Source: Syntrophaceae bacterium UBA6078 (GTDB lineage: Bacteria; Desulfobacterota; Syntrophia; Syntrophales; UBA2210). From it: a DNA stretch of 13,689 nucleotides. The stretch spans positions 1 through 13,689 of the forward strand of contig DIXO01000061.1 in assembly GCA_002428735.1 (NCBI GenBank), in the 5' to 3' direction. How positions within the stretch are numbered: the first letter of the stretch is position 1; each line of letters starts with the position of its first letter. The notes beneath the pieces are model-generated. The model ran no database searches. It saw nothing but the letters and a program-made list of their open reading frames with translations, and had not been told where the DNA came from. A program made the translations under genes and the position numbers. This document shows, piece after piece, positions 13,637 through 13,689 of this stretch.

Positions 13637-13689
13637 CTACCGTCTCATGTTTTCGATGACGGTCGCGACACCGAGGCCTCCGCCGCAGC
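13637..13689 (-). CDS. Thiolase (acetyl-CoA acetyltransferase family), C-terminal end only
   Basis: Partial gene cut by the window edge. The minus strand reads CGGGLGVATVIENMRR and then TAG (13637-13639). This is the glycine-rich C-terminal active-site motif of thiolases, usually written C-x-GGG-x-G. The cut codon before the visible Cys ends in GC, so it could encode the catalytic Cys, giving C-C-GGG-L-G; that cannot be confirmed here. Located 72 bp upstream of the 3-hydroxyacyl-CoA dehydrogenase and read in the same direction, it should act on the 3-oxoacyl-CoA that enzyme produces. Confidence 0.75.
   Translation of the reverse strand, partial: CGGGLGVATVIENMRR

Noticed and set aside
1..13689. 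CRISPR array, tRNA, rRNA, insertion sequence or phage genes
   Set aside because: No regularly spaced repeats, no tRNA-like cloverleaf, no rRNA segments and no transposase or integrase motifs were seen on either strand.

Overview
The window reads as chromosomal DNA of a Gram-negative, GC-rich anaerobe. The best guess is a Desulfobacterota (former Deltaproteobacteria) lineage of the syntrophic or sulfate-reducing kind. This is inferred from three things: a pilS-pilR-pilA locus whose pilin N-terminus resembles Geobacter PilA; a four-subunit 2-oxoacid:ferredoxin oxidoreductase; and an iron-sulfur/flavin 4-hydroxybutyryl-CoA dehydratase family protein beside beta-oxidation-type enzymes. No rRNA, tRNA, insertion sequence, phage gene or CRISPR array is visible.

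Left part (1-6530), surface and DNA-uptake module. A complete comEC (DNA translocation channel, minus strand) is divergent from pilS (membrane sensor kinase) and pilR (sigma-54 activator), followed by pilA (major type IV pilin). The gap before pilA holds a near-consensus -24/-12 sigma-54 promoter. Upstream of it are a perfect match to the IHF consensus and an AT-rich inverted repeat, so the PilS -> PilR -> sigma-54 -> pilA circuit can largely be read from the DNA. A strong 14-bp hairpin terminator ends pilA and faces the next operon.

Middle part (6553-9252), energy and carbon metabolism. A tight minus-strand operon korD-korA-korB-korC has 8-bp overlaps or 1-bp gaps. It encodes all subunits of a 2-oxoglutarate-type 2-oxoacid:ferredoxin oxidoreductase. 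A 574-bp AT-richer non-coding region follows (9253-9826). It carries two palindromes and a near-perfect direct repeat, but no gene I can support.

Right part (9827-13689), acyl-CoA and reductase genes. A plus-strand short-chain dehydrogenase converges on a minus-strand pair: a small antibiotic-biosynthesis-monooxygenase (ABM) domain protein followed by a 4-hydroxybutyryl-CoA dehydratase/HpaB-family protein that keeps all four cluster ligands. A strong hairpin then separates them from a 3-hydroxyacyl-CoA dehydrogenase, which lies just downstream of the C-terminal end of a thiolase cut by the window edge. Taken together, Kor, the dehydratase-family protein, the dehydrogenase and the thiolase resemble steps of the 2-oxoglutarate/4-hydroxybutyrate/crotonyl-CoA/acetyl-CoA route. 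However, the dehydratase protein appears to lack one active-site glutamate and has a diverged substrate loop, so its substrate is open.
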